Positions 1 through 8,953 of a stretch of 64,000 bases of DNA are shown here, piece after piece. The stretch is from Chryseobacterium ureilyticum (GTDB taxonomy: Bacteria; Bacteroidota; Bacteroidia; Flavobacteriales; Weeksellaceae), in the NCBI RefSeq assembly GCF_900156735.1, contig NZ_FTOL01000013.1:43066-107065 (forward strand), given 5' to 3'. The first letter of the stretch is position 1. The number at the start of each line of letters is the position of its first letter. The position numbers and the translations under genes are program-made. The notes beneath the pieces are model-generated. The model had not been told where the DNA came from. It searched no databases and saw only the letters and a list, made by a program, of their open reading frames with translations.

Positions 1-53
1 GGTAATTATGTTGTTTTTTAGGTTTTGGCTAAAGCCATTGATTTTTTTGAATA

Positions 54-80
54 TAAAAAGCGGGCTTTAACCCGCTTCTA
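54..80 (-). terminator. Rho-independent terminator downstream of the chaN-like gene
   Basis: The arms AAGCGGG (58-64) and CCCGCTT (71-77) form a seven-pair stem. On the minus strand it is followed by a T-rich run, so it suits transcripts from the chaN-like gene that stops at 206. The flank just upstream (21-36) carries GGCTAAAGCC-like sequence, which resembles intergenic repeats I recall from related genomes. Nothing else coding is seen in 1-205. Confidence 0.6.
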
Positions 81-205
81 TGGAATTTTATCCTATTTCT
101 AGAATATTTATTTTGTTGAATTTTATTCACCTCAAGATCAAACAGTTGTGTTAGATTCTTACGAAATGATAAAACTATGTTTAAAATATTGCGAGAACAA
201 AATCA

Positions 206-1078
206 TTAAAAAGTCTTTGTCATATCACCCGGAATAATCAGATTAAATTCTGTAGGAATATAATCTTTTGAAGGGACTTTCAGTTCTGGATCTTCTGATT
301 CAAAAACAGAAATAACAGCCATTTTCAGATTCGGGTTTTTCTGTTTGATGTACCAATAAGTTCCACCAAATTCTTTACTGTGATAGTTTCCATTATAATG
401 AATGAAAGTCTTTCCTTGTTGGATATTTTTCATAATAGATTCTGCCATTGTAGCATCTTTTGTTGCCTGCGCAGAAATAAAGTTCATCACTTTTGTTCCT
501 TCAGCATGATCTCCCATCATAGCTTTCATTTCAGTATATCCGGGAGTTTCCAGACTTACTTTGATTGGCAGTTGAGCAATATATGTTTTCTCCTTTTCAC
601 TCAATCTGTTTAGAGATTCCAACCCTTCTTTTGCTGTTTGAGATGCATATCTTCTGGGAATATTGGTTGCAATAAAGCTTAATTTTTTGTTTTTAGCAAA
701 ATCCACCAAAGGCTTATAATCGGTTGCATAATTATTCCATAAACGGGCTGAATCTTTCAATGTTTTTGCATCAAATTTTCCGCTTAAGTACTGGTTCAAT
801 TGAGCCTGATTGTCTCTTTCGAACATTTCTGCCCCAAGAATAAGCTGTCCGTTTTTCTTTTCATATAATGCTTCGGTAATTTTAAGCTGAAGCCAGTGAT
901 TGATTGAACTGTTATGATTTTCTCCGAAGAAAACTACATCATAATCAGCTAATTCCTTCACTAATTTATCAGTTTTTATTTCTTTTCCTTTTTTATCATA
1001 AAATTGATACGCTTTAAAGTCCTGACCACTTAAAGAACAGAAACCTGCAAGCAATATCGCGATGAAAATATTCTTCAT
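206..1078 (-). CDS. ChaN-like haem-binding/iron-regulated protein
   Basis: This 290-residue protein belongs to the ChaN family (PF04187), whose Campylobacter member binds paired haems and is iron regulated. An N-terminal signal peptide (about 1-18) implies export. The family motif GENHN lies at 52-56 and an HYNGNYHS segment at 227-234. I see no clean lipobox, although a Cys sits at 14, so it may be periplasmic rather than a lipoprotein. It follows the haem operon in the same direction but is separated from it by a terminator at 1165-1198, so it probably has its own promoter or depends on read-through. The haem role is inferred from family and position. Confidence 0.8.
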   Translation of the reverse strand: MKNIFIAILLAGFCSLSGQDFKAYQFYDKKGKEIKTDKLVKELADYDVVFFGENHNSSINHWLQLKITEALYEKKNGQLILGAEMFERDNQAQLNQYLSGKFDAKTLKDSARLWNNYATDYKPLVDFAKNKKLSFIATNIPRRYASQTAKEGLESLNRLSEKEKTYIAQLPIKVSLETPGYTEMKAMMGDHAEGTKVMNFISAQATKDATMAESIMKNIQQGKTFIHYNGNYHSKEFGGTYWYIKQKNPNLKMAVISVFESEDPELKVPSKDYIPTEFNLIIPGDMTKTF

Positions 1079-1164
1079 TTTATATCTTCCTATTTAATTT
1101 AACCACAAATTACATAAATATTGGGTACAAATAAGCTTTATACTTTACCCTTTTACCATAAAAA

Positions 1165-1198
1165 AAGACCGCTTTGAATTTACAAACAAAACGGTCTT
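1165..1198 (-). terminator. Terminator of the haem-uptake operon
   Basis: The arms AAGACCG (1165-1171) and CGGTCTT (1192-1198) flank a 20-nt loop. On the minus strand seven T residues follow. It lies just after the stop of the HmuS gene at 1217 and closes the haem operon. Confidence 0.75.
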
Positions 1199-1216
1199 AT
1201 TCAAATCATCTAATTA

Positions 1217-2245
1217 TTAATTATCAAGTGTTGCCACTAGATCTTTCCATTCTTGAAGCTCAGGAATTCCCGGCTTTCTTTTTCCGAAGAACTGAGCAAT
1301 GAAGTCTCCTTCTTTGTTGAATACCTCAACGGCTGTAACTTCTCCGTCTTCTGTTGGTTTTTTAACGATCCAGGCTTCAGCAATTTTCGTTACATCCAGG
1401 TGAAGGTTGAAATCCGGATCCATTACATTGAACCATTGCTGGTGCCAAAGTGTTTTCTTTACATTTCCTGTGTGAATCTGAATAATTCCTCTGTTTCCAA
1501 CAAAAACCATGATCGGAGTGTTCTTTTCAGAAGCATCTTCAAGGATATTAACGACTTTTGAATTATCAATTTTCTTGGTAAATCCTTCTGGTGCTAATCT
1601 TAAAGCCTGAGTTCTGCTTACTCCGAATTTTCTGGTCATCATGAAGAAATCATGAGTATCTTTTAATTCAGTCCATGCCTTTTTGAATCCTTCTACATCT
1701 ATTTCTGCATCTGGTTTTTCAGCCTGCTTAGGAGCTACTGCTTCAAAAGTGAATGCCTGATGCTGATCTTCTGCTTTGAATTTCTCAACGATTGCATTGA
1801 AAGCTTCGTCATTACTATTTTTTGTTAAATAGATCTTATGCAAAGCCAATCCGTCTTTACCGAAGAACTGAAGGCTTTTTTTATCTCCCTCCACTACTGC
1901 AAATGCAAATTTCCAGTGGTTAAGGAAGATTCTAAGATCAATATCCTCCCCTACGAAAAGCTGTGCATGTGGGCTGCTGAAATCACCATTCTGATAGATT
2001 CCTTTTCTTTCATGAACACATTCATCATTACGGGTAAGAGCCATTACTTTTCCCAATTGCTCTGCCTCAGTAAGAATTCCTGGAAAATCAGGGTTCAAAA
2101 CCACTACTTCCTCTCCTATGCTTGTCACTAATAGTTCAGCTTCACTCACTTCTAATTGTGCGGCTGCATTTCTTATTCTTATGTGTGGATTTTCTGCTTT
2201 CAGAGCTTCCCATTTTTCCTTTAAATCATTAACTAATATGCTCAT
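1217..2245 (-). CDS. hmuS: HemS/ChuS/HmuS family haem-degrading or haem-trafficking protein
   Basis: At 342 residues this matches the length of the cytoplasmic ChuS/HemS proteins, which consist of two tandem copies of one fold. The two halves here run roughly 1-165 and 185-342. Members receive haem from the ABC importer and either sequester it or open the ring to release iron. No signal peptide is present, as expected for a cytoplasmic protein. The start lies 4 nt after the stop of the methyltransferase gene, so the two are translationally linked. It is the last gene before the operon terminator. Whether it degrades haem or only carries it cannot be decided from sequence. Confidence 0.85.
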   Translation of the reverse strand: MSILVNDLKEKWEALKAENPHIRIRNAAAQLEVSEAELLVTSIGEEVVVLNPDFPGILTEAEQLGKVMALTRNDECVHERKGIYQNGDFSSPHAQLFVGEDIDLRIFLNHWKFAFAVVEGDKKSLQFFGKDGLALHKIYLTKNSNDEAFNAIVEKFKAEDQHQAFTFEAVAPKQAEKPDAEIDVEGFKKAWTELKDTHDFFMMTRKFGVSRTQALRLAPEGFTKKIDNSKVVNILEDASEKNTPIMVFVGNRGIIQIHTGNVKKTLWHQQWFNVMDPDFNLHLDVTKIAEAWIVKKPTEDGEVTAVEVFNKEGDFIAQFFGKRKPGIPELQEWKDLVATLDN

Positions 2246-2249
2246 TATC

Positions 2250-2900
2250 TTATTTTTTTATGGTTAAAATTGTATAAATTCTTTGTATTGTTTCGTTTCC
2301 TGTTTTGCTTTTTATCTGTTCTTCTTTTTCAGAAGTTTTCATTCTTTTAAAATGGCTTTTGGAAACAATTTCTTCCATTTCATCATTGTTGTACAAGGTA
2401 AAATCATAGGCTGTAAACGGTAGTTTCTCCATGAAATCCCTTTGCCCGAAAGTAAGAACGAAAGTCCCGCTATCTTTTAAAACTCTATAGATTTCATTTA
2501 AAAATTCTACAGGATTTTCCCAGAAGTAAACGGTATTTACGGTAAATATTTTATCAAAAGTTTCGTCATCAAACGGAAGTTTATTCCCTTCATACAGTAC
2601 AAAGTCTGCCTTGTCTCCGAATTCTTTATTCAGTTTTCTGGCTTCATTATGCATGGTTTCTGAGATATCGATCCCTATGTATTTCAGACCTTGGGCAAGA
2701 TTCAGGATATTCTTCACATGTCCTGCATTCCCGTGTCCTATTTCAAGAATCTCTTCGTCATCTTCTATTAAAAGAGTTCTGATACTTTCTAACGTCATGC
2801 CGATGTTAGTGGCATTCATCATTTCACCGATTTCTATACCTTTTTCTCCCTGGGGATTGGCAAGATTTTGTGCAAGGATTTTTAGTTCTTCTTTTTCCAT
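2250..2900 (-). CDS. Class I SAM-dependent methyltransferase embedded in the haem operon
   Basis: This 216-residue protein has the Rossmann-type methyltransferase signature: motif I EIGHGNAGH around 52-60, an acidic residue in the YIGIDIS strand, and a UbiE-like central region ending in LKDSGTFVLTFGQ. It lies between hmuV (2-nt gap) and hmuS (4-nt gap), so it is certainly co-transcribed. The substrate is unknown. A link to haem or a haem breakdown product is an inference from position only. Another small molecule remains possible, since Methyltransf_11 proteins are diverse. No membrane segment or signal peptide is seen. Confidence 0.85.
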   Translation of the reverse strand: MEKEELKILAQNLANPQGEKGIEIGEMMNATNIGMTLESIRTLLIEDDEEILEIGHGNAGHVKNILNLAQGLKYIGIDISETMHNEARKLNKEFGDKADFVLYEGNKLPFDDETFDKIFTVNTVYFWENPVEFLNEIYRVLKDSGTFVLTFGQRDFMEKLPFTAYDFTLYNNDEMEEIVSKSHFKRMKTSEKEEQIKSKTGNETIQRIYTILTIKK

Positions 2901-2902
2901 GG

Positions 2903-3676
2903 TTATCCAAAAATGATCATTGGGTTATTCGTAATAGGATGTCCGCAAATGGTACATGGAAAGTTGTAAGCTTTAGTTATTGTTTCGGCTGTAAAAACCT
3001 CTTCCGGTGTTCCATAGGCAGATACTTTTCCTGATTTCATTAAGAGTATCTTATCTGCAAATTGAGCAGCAAGGTTCAGATCATGTAAAACAACAATTGC
3101 ACTGTTTGCTTTCTTCGTAAAATTCTTAATAATCTCCAATGCTTTGTACTGATGTTTTACATCGAGATTATTTAAAGGTTCATCTAAAAACACAAGCTTA
3201 TGAGTAATATTATTTTGTAGCTGAGCCATTACTCTTGACAGATGAACACGTTGCTTTTCTCCACCTGACAATGTATTGTAATCTCTGTCTTTCAGGTGAA
3301 AAACGTCTGTTTCATACATCATATTATTCATTGCTTCAAAATCTTCTTTTCCCGGCTGTGCATCAAAGTAAGGATACCTTCCCATCATCACTACGTCTTT
3401 TACCTGTAAAGGAATCTCGTTGGAATTATGCTGCGAAAATTTGGATTTATGCTGAGACAATTCTTTTACATCCCAATCTGCAATAGGTTTATCTTTAAAT
3501 AAAATATTGGTTTTCCCTTCTTTAACTTCATTGGCAAGAACACTTAAAAGACTGGACTTTCCTGCTCCGTTAGGACCTACAATTGCTAAAAACTCTCCAT
3601 AGCCTAATGATACGTCTACACTGTCAAGAATTTTAAAATTCCTGTGAAGGTAATTGATCTGATGTGCTTTTATCAT
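2903..3676 (-). CDS. hmuV: Haem ABC importer ATP-binding protein HmuV
   Basis: This 257-residue ATPase has Walker A GPNGAGKS at 34-41, the signature LSGGEKQR at 136-143, Walker B LVFLDEP at 161-167 and a switch His in VLHDLN. It powers import of haem across the inner membrane with the permease HmuU. The start codon overlaps the hmuU stop in a TAATG arrangement, so translation is coupled. A short C-terminal tail contains CTICGHP, a pair of cysteines of unknown role. The closest families are HmuV and FecE/BtuD; the hmuT, hmuY and receptor neighbours support haem as the substrate. Confidence 0.93.
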   Translation of the reverse strand: MIKAHQINYLHRNFKILDSVDVSLGYGEFLAIVGPNGAGKSSLLSVLANEVKEGKTNILFKDKPIADWDVKELSQHKSKFSQHNSNEIPLQVKDVVMMGRYPYFDAQPGKEDFEAMNNMMYETDVFHLKDRDYNTLSGGEKQRVHLSRVMAQLQNNITHKLVFLDEPLNNLDVKHQYKALEIIKNFTKKANSAIVVLHDLNLAAQFADKILLMKSGKVSAYGTPEEVFTAETITKAYNFPCTICGHPITNNPMIIFG

Positions 3677-4716
3677 TAGAGTGATTTTTTAAATTTAATT
3701 AAAATAGCAATAAAAATCGGTCCTCCGATCAGTGAGGTTAAAATACCAATCGGCAGTTCGGATGGTGCCACAATACTTCTGCTGATGGTATCTGCAATTA
3801 AGAGTAAAATGCTTCCTAAAATAGCAGACAATGGCAAAATAAAAACATAGTTCGACTTAAATAAAAGTCTTAAAATGTAAGGCACAATAAGCCCTACAAA
3901 ACCTATTGTCCCCGAAAATGCCACACAGGTTCCTATCATCAGAGAAGTGATAATCACAATCTGCTTTTTAAGCCTTTCTACATTGATTCCTAAGTGCTGT
4001 GCGTCTCTTTCTCCAAGCATCATTGCATTCAAAGCTTTTCCTTTTGGTAATAAAACGATGTAAGAAATGATCATCACCACTACCAAAACAATATTCTTGG
4101 TCCAGGTTGCTGCTGCAAGGCTTCCCATATTCCAGAATGACAGGTCTCTCAACTGCTCATCTTTTGAAATATAGATCAGGAATCCCGTAATTGAGAAACC
4201 AATGGAAGTAATTGCCACTCCGCTTAACAGCATCATAACAACGTTTGTTTTCCCTGCGCTTGTAGAAATCCTGTACACCAACATCATTGCAAGTAAAGCT
4301 CCTATAAAAGCTGAAATTCCTACTAACGAAAACTGTACGATTTCAGGAAGATATTGTTTAAAGTGTCCTCCCAAAACGATAGCAAATGCTGCCAGAAGTG
4401 TAGCTCCTGACGTTAAACCAATTGCTTCACCCGTTGCCAAAGGATTTTTAAACAAACCTTGTAACGTAGTTCCTGAAACAGCAAGCATACTTCCAATCAG
4501 GATTGCCATGATAATTCTGGAGGTTCTTACATCCCAGATTACATATTTGTCACTTAACGATAAATTCGGATCACCTTGAATAAATTGGTTTAAGACAGTA
4601 AACGGTGAGACACCATTGAAATCATAAACGCCAATATAAAGTGCCACAACAGCCAGTATAACCAGCAATATGGCACTTATTGTAAGATAAAAGTATAGTT
4701 TACTTTGTGTTTTCAA
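3676..4716 (-). CDS. hmuU: FecCD-family haem permease HmuU
   Basis: This 346-residue integral membrane protein of the BtuC/FecCD family shows about ten hydrophobic segments, conserved stretches such as GTTLQGLFKNPLA, and a C-terminal region near LIGGPIFIAIL. It forms the inner-membrane channel for haem, working with HmuV and the lipoprotein HmuT. Its start overlaps the end of hmuT by 17 nt and its stop overlaps the hmuV start, both signs of a tight operon. Substrate assignment to haem rather than siderophore or cobalamin rests on the HmuY, HmuS and receptor neighbours. Confidence 0.93.
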   Translation of the reverse strand: MKTQSKLYFYLTISAILLVILAVVALYIGVYDFNGVSPFTVLNQFIQGDPNLSLSDKYVIWDVRTSRIIMAILIGSMLAVSGTTLQGLFKNPLATGEAIGLTSGATLLAAFAIVLGGHFKQYLPEIVQFSLVGISAFIGALLAMMLVYRISTSAGKTNVVMMLLSGVAITSIGFSITGFLIYISKDEQLRDLSFWNMGSLAAATWTKNIVLVVVMIISYIVLLPKGKALNAMMLGERDAQHLGINVERLKKQIVIITSLMIGTCVAFSGTIGFVGLIVPYILRLLFKSNYVFILPLSAILGSILLLIADTISRSIVAPSELPIGILTSLIGGPIFIAILIKFKKSL

Positions 4717-5578
4717 TTAAAAGTTTGTTTAATCCTACTGCTGCTTCTCCTAGTCTCGGTCCGAAACCTGACACTAATCCTCCATCCATCGCGATGATCT
4801 TCTTGTTTTTCCCGGCATTGGTTTGGGAAACACCCGGCATTTTAAGTGCGCCTTCGTTTCCGCCAGCTCCCTGTAATCCTGTTTCAAAGAAGAACAGTAC
4901 ATCTGGGTTAGCTTTTACCACAGCTTCCGGAGTTAACGGTTTGAAATCTTCAAAATCATTCACTGCATTCTCTCCTCCTGCAAGGTTGATCAATGAAGCC
5001 ATCGGTGTATTTTTACCGGCAACCATAAGCATATTTCCTCTTGCGTAGATGAACAATACTTTCGGTTTTTTAGCAAGTGGCTGTACTTGTTTAAGGTCTG
5101 CGTCTATTTTATCGTTTAATTTCTGATAATCTGTATTTCCAACTGCTTTTGCAACGTCTTCGATTAACTTTTTAGTTCCTTCAACAGTGTATTCCTGCTT
5201 GAAAACTTCTGCTTTAATCCCTGAAGTTTTGATTTTTCCTAATAATTCAGGATTGATATCTTTATCTGAAGCAAGAATCAAAGTAGGGCTTACAGCCATG
5301 ATCGGCTCAATAGTCATCGATCTTACGTGTCCTAAATCTTTAGCTGTTGCTTTTAAGCTTTCAGGGTAAGTGCTGGTAACGTCTGTTCCCACGATTTCTT
5401 TTTCGTGACCTAAAGCACTTACGATTTCAGTAACTCCACCGCTTAGGGAAACGATTTTATTGTTGGTTTTCGGAGCTTCAGAGGTAGCTTCTGTTGTATT
5501 TTCTTTTTTGGCACCTTCTTCTTTTTTGCAAGAGTACACTGCTACAAGAACAGAAGCTGCAAGGATAAATTTCTTCAT
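4700..5578 (-). CDS. hmuT: Haem-binding lipoprotein HmuT (ABC substrate-binding protein)
   Basis: This 292-residue protein carries a lipoprotein signal with Cys17 as the likely acylated residue, followed by a Glu/Lys-rich linker and a helical-backbone periplasmic-binding fold of the BtuF/TroA type (about 42-290). In HmuT/ShuT proteins this component hands haem from the periplasm to HmuU. Segments such as SLSGGVTEIVSALG and IYARGNMLMVAG are typical of the family. It overlaps hmuU by 17 nt and lies 21 nt after the hmuY-like gene. Confidence 0.9.
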   Translation of the reverse strand: MKKFILAASVLVAVYSCKKEEGAKKENTTEATSEAPKTNNKIVSLSGGVTEIVSALGHEKEIVGTDVTSTYPESLKATAKDLGHVRSMTIEPIMAVSPTLILASDKDINPELLGKIKTSGIKAEVFKQEYTVEGTKKLIEDVAKAVGNTDYQKLNDKIDADLKQVQPLAKKPKVLFIYARGNMLMVAGKNTPMASLINLAGGENAVNDFEDFKPLTPEAVVKANPDVLFFFETGLQGAGGNEGALKMPGVSQTNAGKNKKIIAMDGGLVSGFGPRLGEAAVGLNKLLIENTK

Positions 5579-5599
5579 GATATACTATTATTTGATTTA

Positions 5600-6730
5600 T
5601 TATAATGGATCGAAGTCAAAGCTTGTGAAACCACGTTCTCCTGCTTTACTTTTCATGGAGCGGAATTTCACTTTAAAATAAAAGCCATTGGTGTCTTTCA
5701 GAATAAAGAAACGGTCTGAATACACAAACGGAACAGGGTTATCTGACGTTCCGGTAGTAGTTCTCCATTTATCTCCAATAGCTCTGTGATCATTGAAAAC
5801 AAACTTACCTGGATCTACATCCTTTAATTTAAATGCTGCATATGCCTGTTCAAGATTTCCGGTAACATTTACCTGATATGCACCTACTCCTTCAAGTGTA
5901 TTAATGGTTACAAAATCTGCATAGAAGTAACTTCCGGCACTCGTTGTAGGTCCCATAAATACTTCATTGGTGAATGTTGTAAATCCAATATCCCAGCTCT
6001 TTTTCTTAGGCTGAATCTTTGCAGGCATTCCTGTTTTAAGATTGAAAAAGGCAAAATTATATTCGGGATCTTTAGCAATGATATATTCTTCAATTTTGCT
6101 TCCGTCTTTCACATCAGCGTAACGGATTTTGTATCCATTGGCAGCTCTCAGAATCTGAACTTTTTTCCATCCTATAATATCTCCGGACAATGATACTGAA
6201 CCTGGACCGATATTGGAAACAGCTGGAATTTCTCTTCCTAAATTAATCAGATAAATAGGGTTTTCGGCATCGTTTTCTTTAATAGGGTCAATTCCTGTGG
6301 TCTGTGTCAAGAAATTACCATTCGGGTTGTCAACATACTTCATGTTTTCAGCATCAAATGTTCCTACCTGAGCAATTTCCTTCAAATTGGTAATATCCGA
6401 TTCTTTTACTTTACTGATATCTGTAGCATTAGGTATTTTGATTACTGTCATAGCTAGAGATCCGTTCATGATGACTCTGAAATCATCACCGGTATAGAAA
6501 CCAAGACTCCAGTCTGTTCGTTTATTAATCGTTTTTCTGGGTTCTTTCTCGTCTTTTACCATATCACTCAGGTCAATCCAAACCTGATTCGGTTCAGTAG
6601 CTCCTCCCACCGGAACATCCACCGAAGAACCGGCGATAGGTGGTGCGGGAACTTTATCCTCGTCAGCAGAAACACAAGATTGTGCAGCTAGCATTACGGA
6701 AAGGATAGAGAATATTTTTAAATACTTCAT
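5600..6730 (-). CDS. hmuY: HmuY-like haem-binding lipoprotein with a duplicated module
   Basis: This 376-residue lipoprotein (signal 1-18, Cys19) resembles HmuY, the surface haemophore-like protein of Porphyromonas and other Bacteroidota. It is much longer than the roughly 216-residue P. gingivalis HmuY. Two related segments are visible: one around Trp74 (TDWSLGF) and one around Trp246 (KSWDIGF), each following a short strand-turn stretch such as AFFNLKTG. This suggests an internal duplication. It probably captures haem at the cell surface and passes it to the adjacent TonB receptor, whose stop lies 13 nt upstream. Haem ligands cannot be assigned from sequence. Confidence 0.8.
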   Translation of the reverse strand: MKYLKIFSILSVMLAAQSCVSADEDKVPAPPIAGSSVDVPVGGATEPNQVWIDLSDMVKDEKEPRKTINKRTDWSLGFYTGDDFRVIMNGSLAMTVIKIPNATDISKVKESDITNLKEIAQVGTFDAENMKYVDNPNGNFLTQTTGIDPIKENDAENPIYLINLGREIPAVSNIGPGSVSLSGDIIGWKKVQILRAANGYKIRYADVKDGSKIEEYIIAKDPEYNFAFFNLKTGMPAKIQPKKKSWDIGFTTFTNEVFMGPTTSAGSYFYADFVTINTLEGVGAYQVNVTGNLEQAYAAFKLKDVDPGKFVFNDHRAIGDKWRTTTGTSDNPVPFVYSDRFFILKDTNGFYFKVKFRSMKSKAGERGFTSFDFDPL

Positions 6731-6743
6731 AGTAATTTATTAT

Positions 6744-8858
6744 TTAAAATTGAAAGGTTAATCTGGCAAAGTAGCTTCTACCATAGTACAAATTCACGAT
6801 ACCTGTAGGAGCTGTTATAGAATGAGCCTCTGCCTTCATAGCTGTAGAATTGATACTGGTAACATCAAAGATATTTTTCACTCCGGCTGAAAGTTCCAGA
6901 TGATCTTTCCAGAACGGCTGGCTTACAATGAAATCCATCATATGAAAACCGTCTGTTCTACCAAGTCTAAACCCTTTTTGTTCATTTTCAAAAACATACA
7001 ATCTTCCTGGTCCTGTATATTTATAGTAAAGAGCAAATGAAGTTCCCGGATTCTTCAGCTTATAGTTGGCTGCAGCTCCTGCCTGAAACTGGAACTGATA
7101 ATCTGTAGGTGAAGTATGGTTCATTGAGTTCATTGATACCGAAGTTCCTCCCAAAGCACTTCTTAAGGAAAGTCCAAACTGATCTTTTTTGAAATCTACA
7201 TTGGCAGAGAACAACATATTTCTGTATTTGTCCATATTCCTGAACTGGTAGGTAGAAGGATCTTTTATAAGAAGCATCTCTATTTTGTCCCGCACATCGA
7301 GGTATAAACCACTTACGCTATATGCAATCTTCCAATCATTACCCGTTACAAAATTCTGATCCCAGAATGCCCCTGTAGAGAAACCTTTCTCTGGTGTCAA
7401 ATCAGGGTTTCCTTGAATGTTATGATTAAGATTTACAAAAAATGTATACAGTTCCTCGTAAGTCGGAAAACGATTTGCTGTACCTGCAACAAGTCTTAAA
7501 TTGGAATTTTCAGACGTTTTATATCTTGCAGAAAGTGAATAATTAAACTGATTATTGAATTTTTCACTCACTGAAAGTCTGGCTCCGGGTCTTACTGAGA
7601 ATTTATCAGAAATATTCCATTCTCCTGAAATAAAGTTCGAGTATGTAAAAAGTGTTCTGTTGATCGCTTTCTGAAAAAACTTCCCGGCAATCAAAGAAGC
7701 ATAACCATCCGTATAATCGAGTTCATAACCTAATTGAAAATCAAAAGTTTTACTATCAAGGAAATTACTAAACATCCCTCTTGAATAGATAACGTTCGTT
7801 TTATAGTAAGATCGTTCTTCTTCTTTATCTAAGACAGATCTGTTGGGAATGTCATAATTATAATCATAAAACTTTCTATCCTGGTTCTGGTAAGAAAAAT
7901 CTCCCATATACTGAATATGCCCCAGATTTGTCTGGATATTGAACTGATGAATCCATCTGCTCGTATTATATTCTCTATCATAACCTCTGTATAAAGCTCC
8001 ACCATTTCCGTCATTCAGAGGATCTATGTTTACTTCCGGATTATAGAAATTAAATTTCTCTTTAAGATAAGAAAGCTTATAATAGAAAGAGGTTTTGTTT
8101 TTTGTATATCGAATTAATGCGGAAGCATCATATTGATCTTTAGGATTCCATTCGTATCCTCTTCTTAGATCAGTTTCAAAATATTTATACCCTTTTTTAT
8201 CTCCTTCATAGCCCATAAACTGATTATGGTTGAAGTTAATATTTGCAAACCAATTATTATCAATATTATAATCTAAGTTTATATTCTGGATATGTCTTCC
8301 GTTTCCTTTTTTCTTAATGTCGTAGTTATTTCTTACCGTTTCTTCTTGAGAAGAAGCTCTTACACTGATCTTTTTTGAACTTCCTTTCTTGGTAATGATA
8401 TTGATAACTCCGGCAAGTGCACCGTTTCCATATTCTACTCCCATACTTCCCTTCACAATCTCGATTCTTTCGATGTTGTTCAGAGATAATTTGGTAAGAT
8501 CTATATTACTTCCTAAACCTGTATCTCCTACAACGGGAATATTATCGATAAGGATTTTCACATAGCTACCATCTAATCCCATCATATTGGCAGTAGAGTT
8601 TCCTGAACGTGTATCTGGAGTGATTTGAATGTTAAGACTTTGATTTAAAACATCAGCCACATTGGTAGCAGCCATGTTTTTGATCTGTTCAGCATCTATT
8701 ACTTCAACCTTATATATTGATTTGTTGATGGATCGCTGCATGTATTGCCCCGTGATGACAACTTCTTCAATTTTCTTTTGATTAAGAGAATCCTTTTCTT
8801 GTGCATTCATCCAAAAAGCAATGGATAATGAAAGAATGGAAAGCACTTTCTTCTTCAT
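6744..8858 (-). CDS. hmuR: TonB-dependent haem receptor (HmuR-like)
   Basis: This 704-residue outer-membrane receptor has a signal peptide ending near Ala19-Gln20, a TonB-box/plug region beginning EEVVITGQ, a plug domain (about 45-160) with ERIEIVKGSMGVEYGNGALAG, and a beta-barrel ending in an aromatic strand with terminal Phe. It is the first gene of the operon with hmuY, hmuT, hmuU and hmuV, so it most likely transports haem into the periplasm using TonB energy. It is transcribed leftward from the 95-nt intergenic region that carries the inverted-repeat operator (8889-8944), shared with the divergent T9SS gene. A siderophore substrate is less likely given the neighbours. Confidence 0.9.
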   Translation of the reverse strand: MKKKVLSILSLSIAFWMNAQEKDSLNQKKIEEVVITGQYMQRSINKSIYKVEVIDAEQIKNMAATNVADVLNQSLNIQITPDTRSGNSTANMMGLDGSYVKILIDNIPVVGDTGLGSNIDLTKLSLNNIERIEIVKGSMGVEYGNGALAGVINIITKKGSSKKISVRASSQEETVRNNYDIKKKGNGRHIQNINLDYNIDNNWFANINFNHNQFMGYEGDKKGYKYFETDLRRGYEWNPKDQYDASALIRYTKNKTSFYYKLSYLKEKFNFYNPEVNIDPLNDGNGGALYRGYDREYNTSRWIHQFNIQTNLGHIQYMGDFSYQNQDRKFYDYNYDIPNRSVLDKEEERSYYKTNVIYSRGMFSNFLDSKTFDFQLGYELDYTDGYASLIAGKFFQKAINRTLFTYSNFISGEWNISDKFSVRPGARLSVSEKFNNQFNYSLSARYKTSENSNLRLVAGTANRFPTYEELYTFFVNLNHNIQGNPDLTPEKGFSTGAFWDQNFVTGNDWKIAYSVSGLYLDVRDKIEMLLIKDPSTYQFRNMDKYRNMLFSANVDFKKDQFGLSLRSALGGTSVSMNSMNHTSPTDYQFQFQAGAAANYKLKNPGTSFALYYKYTGPGRLYVFENEQKGFRLGRTDGFHMMDFIVSQPFWKDHLELSAGVKNIFDVTSINSTAMKAEAHSITAPTGIVNLYYGRSYFARLTFQF

Positions 8859-8888
8859 AACGGTAAAAATTTCGACAAATATAAAACT

Positions 8889-8944
8889 TTTATTTAGAAT
8901 GATTAAAAATAAATATATACTTTTGTATAATAATTCTAAATAAA
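8889..8944. promoter_or_regulatory. Divergent promoter with Fur-like inverted-repeat operator, copy 1
   Basis: TTTATTTAGAATGATT (8889-8904) is repeated in inverted form at 8929-8944 with one mismatch. The plus-strand -7 element TACTTTTG (8918-8925) lies between the arms. The left arm covers the -33 region and the right arm the expected start of transcription. This arrangement suits repression. Each arm includes a core TTTAGAAT that resembles half of an AT-rich Fur-family box. A second copy lies at 9879-9932. The regulator is inferred, not shown. Confidence 0.65.
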
Positions 8945-8953
8945 GATTGAGCT

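Noticed and set aside
2611..2916. Plus-strand ORFs inside the haem operon and similar antisense frames elsewhere
   Set aside because: They are mirror frames of well-supported genes, with biased composition, and no promoter or family match.
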